The notes: generated by a model not told the origin, from the sequence alone. DNA of 28,642 nucleotides from Chara braunii (GCA_003427395.1 BFEA01001078.1:1-28642), one strand, 5' to 3'; shown: positions 9,529 through 19,731, counted from the first letter of the stretch. Made by a program: numbers and translations.

Positions 9529-10980
9529 GTGTATCCCTACCGAGCTACTGACCCACGTGCGGAAACTTTTATATGCAATCGCAGAGGTAAGTCAGTCGAT
9601 GACGTTTGCTCGTTCGCTGTAGTATAGATACGCTTGGTTAATGCCAATCGGACTCGAGCGTCGCCCGTTCCTTAGGGCATTGATCTCCTCAGGACGAAGC
9701 GAACGTCGGTCGACTAGGACGATTTCACCCAAGCGTGAAACCCCAAATCTTCCTAGTGCCTTGACACATAGTTAAAAGAAAGTTATAATAACCATGCATG
9801 ACTACATTAAAAAAGGATCAACCGTAGTCGATTGGAATATGCATTCAATCTAAAATGGTAACTGAAAGAATTTAAATCATCATACGGTACAACCAATAAT
9901 ACAAGATCAAATAAAATTTGACCATCCCAGGTCGAACTCCATAAAAGAATCATACAACTGTCAATGAGGAGTTGGCTACTGATAATAATATTGATGCCGT
10001 CGGTAAGGTAGTCGGTCTGCTTTAGTTTTGACTTGATGAGATGCACTGCCAGAATTATTCATTTCACCTACTGCTGACCTAAGATTAGACACGCACACTT
10101 GTCTTCATACATTCTTAATCTTATTGGATAACAGACTGTTTTACGAATGATTCTTGATCATGTGCATTGCTTGAAGTGTTGCATGTCTCTCCCTCTAGGA
10201 AGTGGTATGGGGTACTCCTCCTTGCCGAGCACAAGGCTCGAATCTCATAATTGGGCGTCTCCACCGAATCGTCATTGTATCCCCCCGTAGAATGGTCCAC
10301 TCTGGGTGGATAACAGGGTCGGCTCTTAAAGCAACGAGTCACCGGCCCAAATGGTCCTGAGAGAAAAATAATGTGTTCACTGCGAGCAGTTCTCCGTTAT
10401 TCTCATTTCTCCTAAGTTTCGGGTAGCTTGGACAAAAATAAATAGAAGGAGATAGAGAATGGTAATAATTTGGACAAGTACAAATATATAAGGTCATTCA
10501 GGATGGAAAGGGTCATTCCTCGGGAGAAAAAATTCATTTTATGACACTCACTTAATTAATATTTTTCGAAACAACAAGTTCATTTTGACAAGCAGGCAGG
10601 TGGAAGGTAGAAAGAAGACAATCTTTTTCATCATCCCATGTAGACACAATTAACCTCCTTTGCAAACATTCTTCTACCTACCTGCACAGCAGGCAAAAAA
10701 AACAAGTTCAAAAGAAAACAATACAATTTCATACTCAAGTCAGACATTTTTATTCACACGCATGATTCACACAACTTTCGTCTACCTTTTCTTTTGAACA
10801 TTCAAAACAACAGGGTCAAGCAAAATTGTGGTTTGCACATGTGTGAAAGGAAATCTGAGTCAATCGACTGACTAACCTTGAGTGAAGTTTGATCCGACTC
10901 ACTCAAGAAAATTGAGTAATACTTCAATCAAATAAAAGTTAATCATTGTTGAAGTTCAAACTATGAGACCACAACTCGCA
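9529..10980. other. No gene recognised
   Basis: About 1.4 kb of moderately AT-rich sequence. Minus-strand open frames at 10046-9807 and 10342-10121 (79 and 73 codons) show no family signature. A loose inverted pair based on GCAGGTGGAAGGTAGA and TCTACCTACCTGC lies around 10593-10685. TGGTCC words recur near 10290 and 10353. Confidence 0.4.
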
Positions 10981-11182
10981 ACGATCCGCCTCTCCTCCAA
11001 GTGCTCAAATGAGTAGAAGTTGCGCCATAAAAAAACTCAAGCGAGATAGCCCAAAAATGAGTTTTTTCGTGATGCCAATGTTCCACACAGCCCCAATGCA
11101 GTCCCGATTGCAACACGACCTCCAAGGATCTGTCCCTAACCAACTCGCAAATCTACACCGCCTCCAATCACCACGTCCATAC

Positions 11183-11236
11183 CCCAAGATGGTCCCAAGA
11201 TGGTTCCACTTGGTCCCAAGATGGTCCCAAGTAGTC
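11183..11236. repeat. Short direct repeats of AAGATGGTCCC
   Basis: CAAGATGGTCCC and variants occur four times within about 54 bp. The motif contains the same ATGGTCC word that forms the arms of the dyad satellites. Confidence 0.75.
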
Positions 11237-12472
11237 CTGGGCAGTCCCACATCATCGTTGACAATATCAAATGGTCCATAACTTAAAACCGCTCGCACTA
11301 CGCGCCGCAAAAAAAATAAAGGTGGCTTCCTACAAAAACTGCATGTGCCATGAGCCCCATTGACCACTGTGTGCACTCACTCCATGTTGTGCTGCGGTCC
11401 ATACACCAATACCGCACAGTCCCAAATGTGCAGCAGTGCCACAAACCACACAACGGCGGACAACCACTCGTCACGCCATCAACCGGTACCATGGCTGCCC
11501 CGCAGCACCACCGCCAGATCACACACAAAAAAAACGCCTCCACTGTGACGCAACAGATTTGCAGCATTTTCCCTCACAATAGTGTCGCCGACGTGCCGCC
11601 AACCGGACAGCATAACCCCAACAAAAATAGTGTTGTCGCTGCCGAGCAGCACCTCCTCCCAGAAGTTAGTGTTAGGGTTGCGCCGTAATTTCGGTAGCAT
11701 AACTGCCCCGCCGAATACATCGTCGTTGTCATGCCGCCGAACAAAACGGGCAGCACTTCCCCTTAGGGAGACCTCAATGTTGCCGCGCTGCCAGTTTGAC
11801 AACATTTCCCCACTCGCACTGTTGCTGCCGCCGTACCAACAAAATGGCAACACTTCCCTTAAAAAAAAGTCGCCGCCGAGTTAAAATTTCGGCAACGTAA
11901 CCCCCGACAAACCCCTCGCCGTTTGTTGCACCTTCCAGCTCTGACGCAGCCTTACCGCCACAACACCAGCACAAAGGTGGGGTAGAGAGCCTCCAGCCCT
12001 TGGCTATGGTTGCCCTAGCCTATCCTCCTCCAGCAGCATCTCCCCTAACCCTGCAGACCTCCATTCTCCTCTCCAACAACACTTCCTCTCCCTCCTCTCC
12101 GTCAACACCGCCCCACAGTAGCAGCCAGCCAGCATTCACTCAAGTGAATGGCCCAATGGCACTGCCACAAGTGCGAGGCTGCCGGGTGGGGAGCTGGCTT
12201 TTATAGACAGCCGAAGTCATGCGGGCAGCTACTTTGCCCACAGCCAGACGAAAATTTGTGGGTGTTACTGGCCCTCGATCTAGCCCGGTGCCTTGATTTT
12301 CCCCTAGGGGAACCAAGGTCATCAATTCCCAGCAGCATCTGGTCTTTCCCGCAGGCCACATGCTCCAGGAAATGGTTGTACCCAGCCATTTACTGCAACC
12401 TGTTCAAAATGAACAGTTGCAGTCTTTTCCCAGTGCTAGAACCTTCCACCCCCTGCATCTATCCCATGTCCG
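11237..12472. other. No gene; diverged CCGCCG/CAACACTTCCC repeats
   Basis: From about 11580 to 11925 a degenerate unit of roughly 100 bp recurs. It contains CCAACAAAAT or CCGAACAAAAC followed by GGCAACACTTCCCTTA or GGCAGCACTTCCCCTTAG, for example near 11737 and 11836. Open frames of 60-124 codons on both strands follow from this. The rest looks unique, with no gene signature. Confidence 0.5.
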
Positions 12473-12490
12473 CGGCCACGTACGTGGCCG
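12473..12490. other. 18-nt perfect palindrome
   Basis: CGGCCACGTACGTGGCCG is self-complementary over all 18 bases. It lies just before a T-rich tract (12494-12551). No gene is close enough to suggest a role. Confidence 0.9.
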
Positions 12491-12736
12491 TTACTTTTTT
12501 TTTTTCTTTCTTTCTTTTATTTATTTATTTTCTTTCTTTTTCTTTCTTTTTACCTCTCGTTTTCCCTGAGAGAGGCAGCCAGTTGTTTGAAACGAACAGA
12601 CACCCTCCCCTCCGCACTCATTGCACAGGGGCGAAGTAGACTCAGGCTCAACACACTTTGTTGCAACACGCGCCCGCACCCGCACCTGACCGCCAGGTTT
12701 AGGCGTTGTAGCTAACTGCAGCCCAATTCCTCTCTT

Positions 12737-12845
<109 letters not shown>

Positions 12846-13164
12846 CTCCCGACAATCGGTACCGCTGCCAGCGACAAACGAGTTGCCGCGAAGTCCTCCG
12901 AGAGAGACGACTAGAGACCCAAACAGCGTGAAAACAAAATTGTTCGTTCGACCACCAGAAAACGACTCGCCGGCCCGCGCAAATTGGAAACCACCCAAAC
13001 GTGTGCAGAGGGTCTCTTCTAACTCCAGTACAAGGTCCCAAACCCATGCTCGGAACGTAGCCGCGTTTCCTCAACAGATTCAATCGATTTTGTTCATCCA
13101 ACTGATAAAGTGGCAGCCCATTCGTCAAAAACTAACGTGCACTGTACTGACTTCACTAATAAAA

Positions 13165-13225
13165 GAAAAAGAAAAAAAAAAAAATCTAAAGCAAATGCAA
13201 AAAAAAAAAAAAAANAAAAAAAATC
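13165..13225. repeat. A-rich tracts with one N
   Basis: Two poly(A) stretches, each followed by TCTAA; an N at 13215 lies inside the second. The N may mark unresolved homopolymer length. Confidence 0.8.
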
Positions 13226-13378
13226 TAAGAAAAACGAATCAACTTAAAACGGTTGCTCGTTCGTGACGGGCACCTGCTACACTCCTTGGGGACACTAAGT
13301 CCCCTCACTTCTCGCCGCGCCACATGGCGCTTTTGTTTCAGTTAGATTTTTTATTTTTTTATTTTTTTATTTTTTTCT

Positions 13379-13398
13379 CCGTTGGCGAAAGCCAACGG
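13379..13398 (+). other. 8-bp hairpin with GAAA loop
   Basis: CCGTTGGC, GAAA, GCCAACGG: a perfect stem with a GNRA-class tetraloop if transcribed from the plus strand. It is the first of three perfect hairpins in a row. Confidence 0.8.
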
Positions 13399-13447
13399 TC
13401 TTGTTTCATCGTGGTACCCCCACGATGTGTTGCAATACAGACCCAAG

Positions 13448-13469
13448 TTCGATCCCAGTTGGGATCGAA
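13448..13469. other. 10-bp hairpin with tRNA T-loop-like arm
   Basis: TTCGATCCCA and TGGGATCGAA are separated by two bases. The left arm with its flank (AAGTTCGATCCC) resembles a tRNA B box, but no matching A box and acceptor stem assemble into a tRNA. Confidence 0.7.
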
Positions 13470-13626
13470 AAGAAAAATTTGGACCGTTTCTCCATTGATG
13501 CATGTCATCCTTGCGCAGGGGCCAAACTAATCTGCGCGTGGCCGATTCTGGTTGCGTGATTCTGCTGATCGCACAACCAAGATTGGCCGCGCCCAAACTG
13601 CCGCTATCCCAATGGCCGGCTCCAAA

Positions 13627-13716
13627 AGGAGCTAGCCCAGTTCGACTGCATTCCGGATTCGATCCCGATGCCCGTCGTGTAAGATTCGAGTACTGTAACC
13701 TATTGGGCTAGCTCCT
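13627..13716 (-). ncRNA. tRNA-like (SINE-like) segment, degenerate
   Basis: Read on the minus strand, TAGCCCAATAGG (13710-13699) matches the tRNA A-box pattern at 11 of 12 positions. About 30 nt later GGGATCGAATCC (13666-13655) contains a near-match to the B box. Between them a possible anticodon arm has loop ATCTTAC (anticodon CUU if real) with three of five stem pairs. The T arm has four of five pairs around ATCGAAT. The acceptor stem does not form. Instead a 13-bp perfect inverted repeat (AGGAGCTAGCCCA) encloses the whole segment. This fits a tRNA-derived SINE or tRNA pseudogene better than a working tRNA. The plus strand also resembles an A box (TAGCCCAGTTCG), so chance and the inverted symmetry could mislead. 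Confidence 0.35.
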
Positions 13717-13805
13717 ATCACGACAGTGATAAGAAGAGCTTGCCCAGCCGCTAGGCTGCCACCATGTGGTCTTGCAGACCCTGAGGCCTGGGCCTGCTGG
13801 CAAGC

Positions 13806-14146
13806 CAAACCCCCACCCCCTTTCTCACTTGGTGGGGCATCGAGCCCTCTGGCTAGGTGCCTTGCCTTGGCCATCGTAGCACCAGCCCACGCCCGGCTTC
13901 ACCGAAATGCAAAGGTCGGACGTGGCTTCAAGGGGGGGGGAGGCGTGTTTTCACGTGCAAAGGTCTGAATTAGCCCCATTAGGTAGAAAAAGATTAGCTC
14001 AACCATTCCCACGTCCGCACGCCTCTGCAGCCTCAACAAAACTGTCGACTACTGCCATTATCTTCGGACGATGACGTCCTCGTCTCAAAGCACCTCCGAC
14101 ATCGTGTTAGCGAATTTATAGTCATTAACCCATGAACAATTTTGCA
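13806..14146. other. No feature seen
   Basis: Mixed sequence with a G9 run near 13932. No supported gene. Confidence 0.4.
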
Positions 14147-14374
14147 TTACTCTCTTCCAATCACTATCATCTCATCAACGGAAGGGGCAACAGTCATCCA
14201 TGGATCTGACTCAAAGTCCTCCCTGCTTGCACATAGGATCTTTGTGTTTTCGCCACAACACCGTATCGATAGTGCGCAGGGGTGAAATGGGTATGCTCGA
14301 CGCTGGAGCCATATCGCACGGTTCATCGTATATGAGATGTCCATCGTTAGCAAGATGCACCCTACACAACACAC
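14147..14374 (-). pseudogene. Partial second copy of the SREDFE coding family
   Basis: The minus frame contains TKILCASREDFESDPWM, which matches TKIIAASREDFEMDPWM in the longer remnant just upstream on the same strand (15735-14593). DNA similarity covers roughly 110 bp (about 14150-14260 against 15430-15535). After VAPSVDEMIVIGRE the frame hits TAG at 14149-14147. The upstream part (14374-14290) does not match the longer copy. This is an N-terminal-type fragment lying after the 3' end of the longer copy, suggesting tandem duplication followed by decay. Function unknown. Confidence 0.55.
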
Positions 14375-14592
14375 ACATGAATGAACACATCATACATCAA
14401 ATCATGTGCTTGTCGTTGTTCCTGTGTATCCGATTACTACAGGTTACATACATTTTTCTATAACGATAAACATACAAATAAGGGGGCAGAATATCGGTCT
14501 ATCGTATACGAGAAACATACACGTGGCTATACCTAAGCTAACCTTCGAACATACGAATGGAATGACGAATTGCTTGTATATCAATATGTCAT
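14375..14592. other. No feature seen between the two family copies
   Basis: AT-rich sequence between the two minus-strand remnants. It may hold the missing part of either copy, but nothing recognisable remains. Confidence 0.35.
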
Positions 14593-15735
14593 TTAATCGA
14601 CATATATTATATACCATATAAACGCGATGCAACCTTCCTTACATACACCCGTCAGCATGACCAGTTCCAGTCCCCAGACTGCACTGTGATCCGGCGACGA
14701 ACGTTTTACTTGTAAGCAAACGTTGTCTTTTACGAAAACCGTATAGAGCAGACAGTGACGAATCGAAAGTAAGGTATAGGGGGTCTTTGTATTTTCTGTT
14801 TCAGATAATGGGGAGATGTATCTCATGCGGGCAAACATCCCATTTCTAGCCAAGTACTTCCCCATTGCATCTCTGATGTGCGCAATGTGAGCCTCGACCC
14901 CCAACTTTTGGTCGCCTTCTGAGACTCTCATGTGATGCATGAAATCTGACTTGCCCTCCTTACGTAAATACTTGATAAGTGAGAGGCAACGTTTAGTAAG
15001 ATGTAAACTATTATGGGTCGCAAAAACGACAGCATCTGTCAAAGTTCTTGCCTTGTTCGTGCAGGCCACACACAACACCCTGGTGACAGGCGTTTTTCGT
15101 AGTTCCACACGGACACAACCATAGGAAATCACGCTGGATGAGTTCTGACAACTAGGCAAAGGGTAGTCACTCAGGAAGTCGCAGAACCTTGCGCATGTGA
15201 GCAACTCGAATTGCTTAATCGGGGACCAGGTCCTGGGCGAGGTTGTGATGCACTTGAACTCTAGCAACTGCAAGTTGTCACCAACGGCAGCAAAGGCCAA
15301 TGTCTTTTGCGGCAACAAATCCGAAGGCAACAATTGTATTATGTTACCTCACTCCAACATGTTAGCGAAGCGGTACTCATTCGCCCATGGGCATAAGGAC
15401 ATTGTGGACTCCCAATTCTCTTCACACCAATGATCAATAGGGCGATCAGTCCAAGGCACGACGTCCATCCACGGATCCATCTCAAAATCTTCCCGACTGG
15501 CGGCGATGATCTTTGTCCGCTCCCTTGATCCGTGGATGGAGACCGCCCATGGCATTAGCGGAAACGCAGCTCTGAGCGAGTCGTCCTCCTCGTGGACATG
15601 CTTGGTATTCTCGCTATTCGAATGCATAGCAGACTCCAACGCGAGATGGAGTTCCTCCGTATGCAGAGGACTGGAACACGTATGGATGTTTTTTTTATAT
15701 GATGTCTTGCTTTGTCGGCTACAACACAACAACAT
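14593..15735 (-). pseudogene. Unrecognised coding sequence, one in-frame TGA
   Basis: About 380 codons stay in one minus-strand frame with a single interruption, TGA at 15351-15349. Before the stop: HTEELHLALESAMHSNSE, an acidic stretch, SREDFEMDPWMDVVPW and ANEYRFANMLE. Immediately after: GNIIQLLPSDLLPQKTLAF, then FELLTCARFCDFLSDYPLP, SVISYGCVRVELRKTPVTRV and VVFATHNSLHLTKRCLSLIK. The helical, Leu/Arg/Lys/Glu-rich composition and smooth continuity across the stop indicate real coding ancestry. TGA could have come from CGA (Arg) by one CpG transition, but a genuine stop cannot be excluded. Past about 14800 (after ISPLSETE) the composition becomes less convincing, so the true end may lie there. 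The 5' side runs toward a CA microsatellite and no start is clear. No catalytic motif, signal peptide or membrane segment recognised. Confidence 0.6.
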
Positions 15736-15757
15736 GTTTTTATTTTATTTTGAAATG

Positions 15758-15787
15758 CACACACACACACACACACACACACATAGA

Positions 15788-15873
<86 letters not shown>
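15758..15873. repeat. (CA)n microsatellite
   Basis: About 116 bp of nearly pure CA, interrupted by ATAG and ATAC variants. Confidence 0.98.
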
Positions 15874-15875
<2 letters not shown>

Positions 15876-16374
15876 AGGGATTGCTATGATACACGCCCTA
15901 GGTACCAACTAACAACATAGCCTGCCAACCTCCGAACAACCAACGGATATCCTACCTTCATCGCTGACTAACCCGCTAACATACTATCAGACAATATAGC
16001 CTGCCAAGATACTAACATGTTACCTTCCAATGCTTCCACCTTACCAGCCCACACACATGCTAACCAACAGCTAATGTACGGACCATGCAATGGCACTGTC
16101 CTGCATCCCGGGCCCTGCGGCAAAATTGCATGGTCCTTCATGGCGAGTCCTACCATGCAATGGCACGGTCTTGCATCGCGGGTATTGCGGCTCGAGCCTG
16201 TCAACATACGGACATGTTACCTTCCACCTTACCAACCGATGCACATACCAACCAACAACTTAGGTTGCAAATGTACGGACCATGCAATGACATGGTCCTG
16301 AATCGTGGGTACTGCGGCGTGAGCCTGCCAACATACGGACATGTTACCTTCCACCTTACCGGCCGACATACATA

Positions 16375-16565
16375 CTAACCAACAACTTAGGTTTCGAATG
16401 ACATTGTAAGGACCATGCAATGGCACGGTCCTGCATCCCGGGCCCTACGACACATGGTCCTTCATGGCGNCTAACCAACAACTTAGGTTTCGAATGACAT
16501 TGTAAGGACCATGCAATGGCACGGTCCTGCATCCCGGGCCCTACGACACATGGTCCTTCATGGCG
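16375..16565. other. False duplication at a one-N scaffold gap
   Basis: The 95 bases before the N at 16470 (16375-16469) are identical to the 95 bases after it (16471-16565). This is what results when two overlapping contigs are joined with a placeholder N instead of being merged. Removing one copy and the N restores the 197-bp higher-order period of the array. Confidence 0.93.
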
Positions 16566-16863
16566 GGTCCTACCATGCAATGGCACGGTCGTGCATCGCG
16601 GGTACGGAAGCACGAACCTGCCAACATACGAACATGTTACCTTCCACCTTACCAGCCGACACACATACTAACCAACGACTTAGGTTTTGAATGACATTGT
16701 ACAGACCATGCAATGGCACGGTCCTGCATCCCGGTCCCTACCACATAGACGCATGGTCCTGCATGGCGGGTCCTACCATGCAATGACACGGTCCTGCATC
16801 ACGGATCCTACGGCGCGGGCCATACCATGCAATCCCGGGTCCTGCATCGTGGGTCCCGCATCT

Positions 16864-16905
16864 GAGGTCCTGCATCCGAGGTCCTGCATCCGAGGTCCTG
16901 CATCG
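16864..16905. repeat. 14-bp tandem repeat, three units
   Basis: GAGGTCCTGCATCC occurs at 16864, 16878 and 16892; the last copy ends in G. It is a local expansion inside array 2. Confidence 0.9.
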
Positions 16906-18110
16906 TCGTGGGTCCTACATCCTGGACGTGCCGGACCACACCACGATATGGCATGGTCCCGAATCTCGGCTCCTGCCACGTGAAGCAATGGTCCTGCAAC
17001 CTGGGTCCTGCAGCATGGGTGTTACCATGCAGTGGTATGGTCCTCCATCCCGGGCCCTGCCATGCATTGGCCCCAACATGCAACGACACACATGATATTG
17101 CACAGTCTTGCATCCCGGGCCATGCCACACAATGGCAAGGTTTTGCACCCCGTGTCCTGGAGCACGGGTCCTACCATGCAATGGCATTGTCCTTGATCTC
17201 GGGCGTTTCCTACCATGCAATGGCATTGTCCATGCCGGATCATACCATGCAATGACATTGTCTTGGAGCTCGGGTCCGACCATGCAATGGCATTGTCCTT
17301 GATCCTGGGCGTTTCCATGCACTGCCACGGTCCTGCATCCTGGTTCCTAACATACAGGACGCCGGACCATACCATGACATGGCACGGTCCTTAATCCCGG
17401 GCGTCGCCATGCACTGGCACGGTCCTTCATCCTAGGTCCAGCAGCACGGGTCCCACAATGTGATCGCATGGTCCTTCATCCCGCGCACTATTGTGCAATG
17501 GCACACCCCCGCATCCGGAGCTTACAGTGCAATGGCACGGTCCGTCATCCTGGGCACCGCCATGCCATGGGCCCAGCATGAAATGGCACAAGATGCTGGA
17601 GCACACTAGGCAATGGCAAGGTTGGACGCGTTCGGGACGCCGGACCATACAATGCAACGAAGCATATGATGGTACGCACCATATGGCCGTTGCACTGCAG
17701 GGTCTGGCGTCCCGAAGGCAACAGACCAGACCATGGCATTGCGCGGAAGTGAGGGACGCCGGACCATACCATCACATGGTTTGGCGGCCTCAGGATGCCA
17801 GACCATGCCATGGTATGGTCCGAAGGCTCAGGGACGTCGGGCCACACACTGATATGGTCCGGCGTCGCGGAGGCGCGGGACCATGTGGTGGTATGGCCCG
17901 GCGCCTTCGCGACGCCAGACCATACCATGGCATGGTCTGGCATCCAGGAGGCGCCGGACCATGCGATTGTATGGTCCGGTGTCCCAAAGGCGCCAGCGAA
18001 GACATGGTATGGTCGGCCGTCCCTAACCGCCATGCACATGCCATGGTCTTGATTGCCGCCTTTGGGACGCCGGGTCATACCATTGCATGGTCCCGGTTCC
18101 CGACAACCGT

Positions 18111-18352
18111 GGACCTTGTCATTGCATTTCCTTCTTGCCAAGCCACTGCCATATTGCGTCGGACCATGGTGCGCTCGCCTGCACCAGGGGTTGCGTGCCA
18201 CGTCATCCAGGCTTCTGGTCGCCCTCATTGGGGGACAGCGGGCAGTGTGTTTCACATTTGCGAGACTGTATGCTCCATACCGTAAGTTTGTTTAAGAAAC
18301 AAAGGAGCAAAGCCAGAGGAACATAAACAAAGGTGCGGGAATGTGTGTTCTG
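18111..18352. other. No gene recognised
   Basis: End of array 2 grading into unique-looking sequence. No coding evidence. Confidence 0.4.
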
Positions 18353-18510
18353 TTGAACGAAGGGAAAGCAAACGTGGACGTAGAACGATGAAAGATACAT
18401 AGACGACACATTCCCAAACAACACCCCTTCAAAAATGGCACATTTCCTTTGAACGAAGGGAAAGCAAACATGGACGCGGAACGGCGAAAGATACGTAAAT
18501 GCCATGAAAG
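18353..18510. repeat. Direct repeat, 96-bp spacing
   Basis: A segment of about 55 nt starting TTGAACGAAGGGAAAGCAAA occurs at 18353 and 18449 with a handful of substitutions. Confidence 0.85.
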
Positions 18511-18712
18511 CTAACGACCATCCCGCCTTAAAAAAAAAAACAAAAGAAAGACATTTTTTCAAACAAAAAAATACCTTTTTTTAAGCAAAAGGACCTTTTT
18601 CAAAACAAAATGATCTTTCCAAACGGTCAAGTACGCCGGGAGGCTGTGAAAGGGGCACAAAACAAAACTCAATGCTCCAGCAAGTGTGAAAGTGACATAA
18701 TGGCATGAGACA

Positions 18713-18772
18713 CATCGGGAGGCTGTGGGGTGCATCGGGAGGCTGTGGTGTACGTCGGGAGGTTGTGGTGTG
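18713..18772. repeat. 20-bp minisatellite, three units
   Basis: CATCGGGAGGCTGTGGGGTG and two variants start at 18713, 18733 and 18753. A related CGCCGGGAGGCTGTG lies near 18632. Confidence 0.88.
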
Positions 18773-19339
18773 AGTGGAAAAGGCCTTGCTGTAGGCAAGA
18801 TGCGGGTTTAGGATAACAGGTTGGCACGAGGGGGAGGGTTATTCGGCAAGCCTGTAGTTGTAGAAACCTCACCTTCTGAAAAACATGCACCCTCTATGTC
18901 CACTTGCTGCTGCGTGAAGGCGCCTTGTGAAGCCCCGAACAGAGTGTTAGGGTTCGTTGCTAGCCTGTTAGTTGTTCATGGACCTTGCGAAAAGGCGCAA
19001 GGCTGCTCGAAGGCACCGTGCGAAGGCACCTCGAGAAGGCGCTCATTGAAAGTGTTGTCGGAAGAAGAAGGCACCGTCACTACACACACACACATAGAAA
19101 GCAGGAGTAGCTCGGAGGTGCACTCGCAGCTCGCAATGGCGCACGCTTGGCAGAATAGCGCTCTGTCGGGGCTCACATTTCGCGTGGATGCGAAATGAAA
19201 TGCCGACAGGGGTTAGGGTGTTTTTCCTTCCCCATCCAGGCCCGCGTGGCAGTGGGTGGTGCTTTCGTGTGGCACGATATAGCAAGAACAGAAAAAGGGC
19301 CCGGTCTGCACGTGGACCCGAGAACGGTGGGCGGTGCGG
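18773..19339. other. No gene; AAGGCGC-rich stretch
   Basis: Between about 18915 and 19045 words such as AAGGCGCC and CCTTGTGAA recur. They include a 7-bp hairpin, CCTTGCG/CGCAAGG, at 18983-19002. An open frame of 125 codons (18821-19198) gives repeated KAPCE phrases from these words and has no other support. Confidence 0.45.
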
Positions 19340-19480
19340 GCCACGTTTCGGGCCTGCCCTTTTTTTCGTTTGGTAACAGACCTGACCCTTTTTCGAGTTT
19401 GGTACCGGGCCTGACCCTTTTTTCGTGTGGTGTCGGGCCTGCTTTCTCCCATTTGGTACCGGCCTGCATTTTCGGTCGGC
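19340..19480. repeat. 27-29-bp minisatellite
   Basis: Units with TTGGTACCGGGCCTGACCC and a T-rich tail. The GGTA/GGTG anchor lies at 19372, 19401, 19429 and 19456. Confidence 0.8.
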
Positions 19481-19731
19481 GATCTGAGCCCAGCGGCAAC
19501 TGATGCTGAGGGCAACAATGCTGGGTATGGAGAATCGCGGCGACTCACGGTTGTGAGCATGACGCCGATTGGTGATGACGTTCACATTGCAGTTCGGCCA
19601 TTTTATCCCAGGGCCTGGCTTTCGCATCATTTGCCACCATCATCGTGGGGCCGGTTTTATTGCCTCTGATCCACCTCATGGTTGACAGAGGTATGACCTC
19701 CAAATCAACCATCTCCTCCTCCATCCCTCCC
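19481..19731. other. No feature seen
   Basis: Short unique-looking sequence between the minisatellite and the 125-bp satellite. Confidence 0.4.

Larger units (their letters stand above)
13288..13805. other. Dense train of about ten inverted repeats
   Basis: Successive dyads, as stem arms: GGGGAC/GTCCCC (13288-13304); GCGCCA/TGGCGC (13317-13330); CCGTTGGC/GCCAACGG (13379-13398); CATCGTGG/CCACGATG (13407-13427); TTCGATCCCA/TGGGATCGAA (13448-13469); an imperfect long stem (13534-13592); AGGAGCTAGCCCA/TGGGCTAGCTCCT (13627-13716); TATCAC/GTGATA (13716-13731); an outer GCTTGCC/GGCAAGC stem (13738-13805) enclosing GGTCT/AGACC (13768-13780) and AGGCC/GGCCT (13784-13795). No protein-coding signal covers the region. 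The 6-bp stems could be chance, but the 8-, 8- and 10-bp stems packed into 91 nt are not expected by chance. Confidence 0.7.
15990..18110. repeat. Dyad satellite array 2, with higher-order structure
   Basis: The first part (about 16075-17640) repeats units of roughly 35 bp such as ACCATGCAATGGCACGGTCC followed by TGCATCCCGGG. They include CCAT-GCA-ATGG dyads. From about 17640 it grades into GGACGCCGGACCAT units like arrays 1 and 3. A longer unit starts at GCCTGCCAACATAC or variants (15999, 16196, 16323, 16616). The spacings are 197, 127 and 293, and the last becomes 197 once an artefactual 96-base insertion is removed. The many open frames in both strands are by-products of near self-complementary repeats without stops. 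Confidence 0.85.

Noticed and set aside
11582-11884. A 100-codon plus-strand open frame and a 124-codon minus-strand partner
   Set aside because: Both run across diverged CCGCCG/CAACACTTCCC repeats and show no motif or conserved context.
13738-13968. GCCACCATGTGG resembling a strong eukaryotic start context
   Set aside because: The frame from this ATG has no supported continuation, and the site lies inside the hairpin train (CCAC/GTGG).
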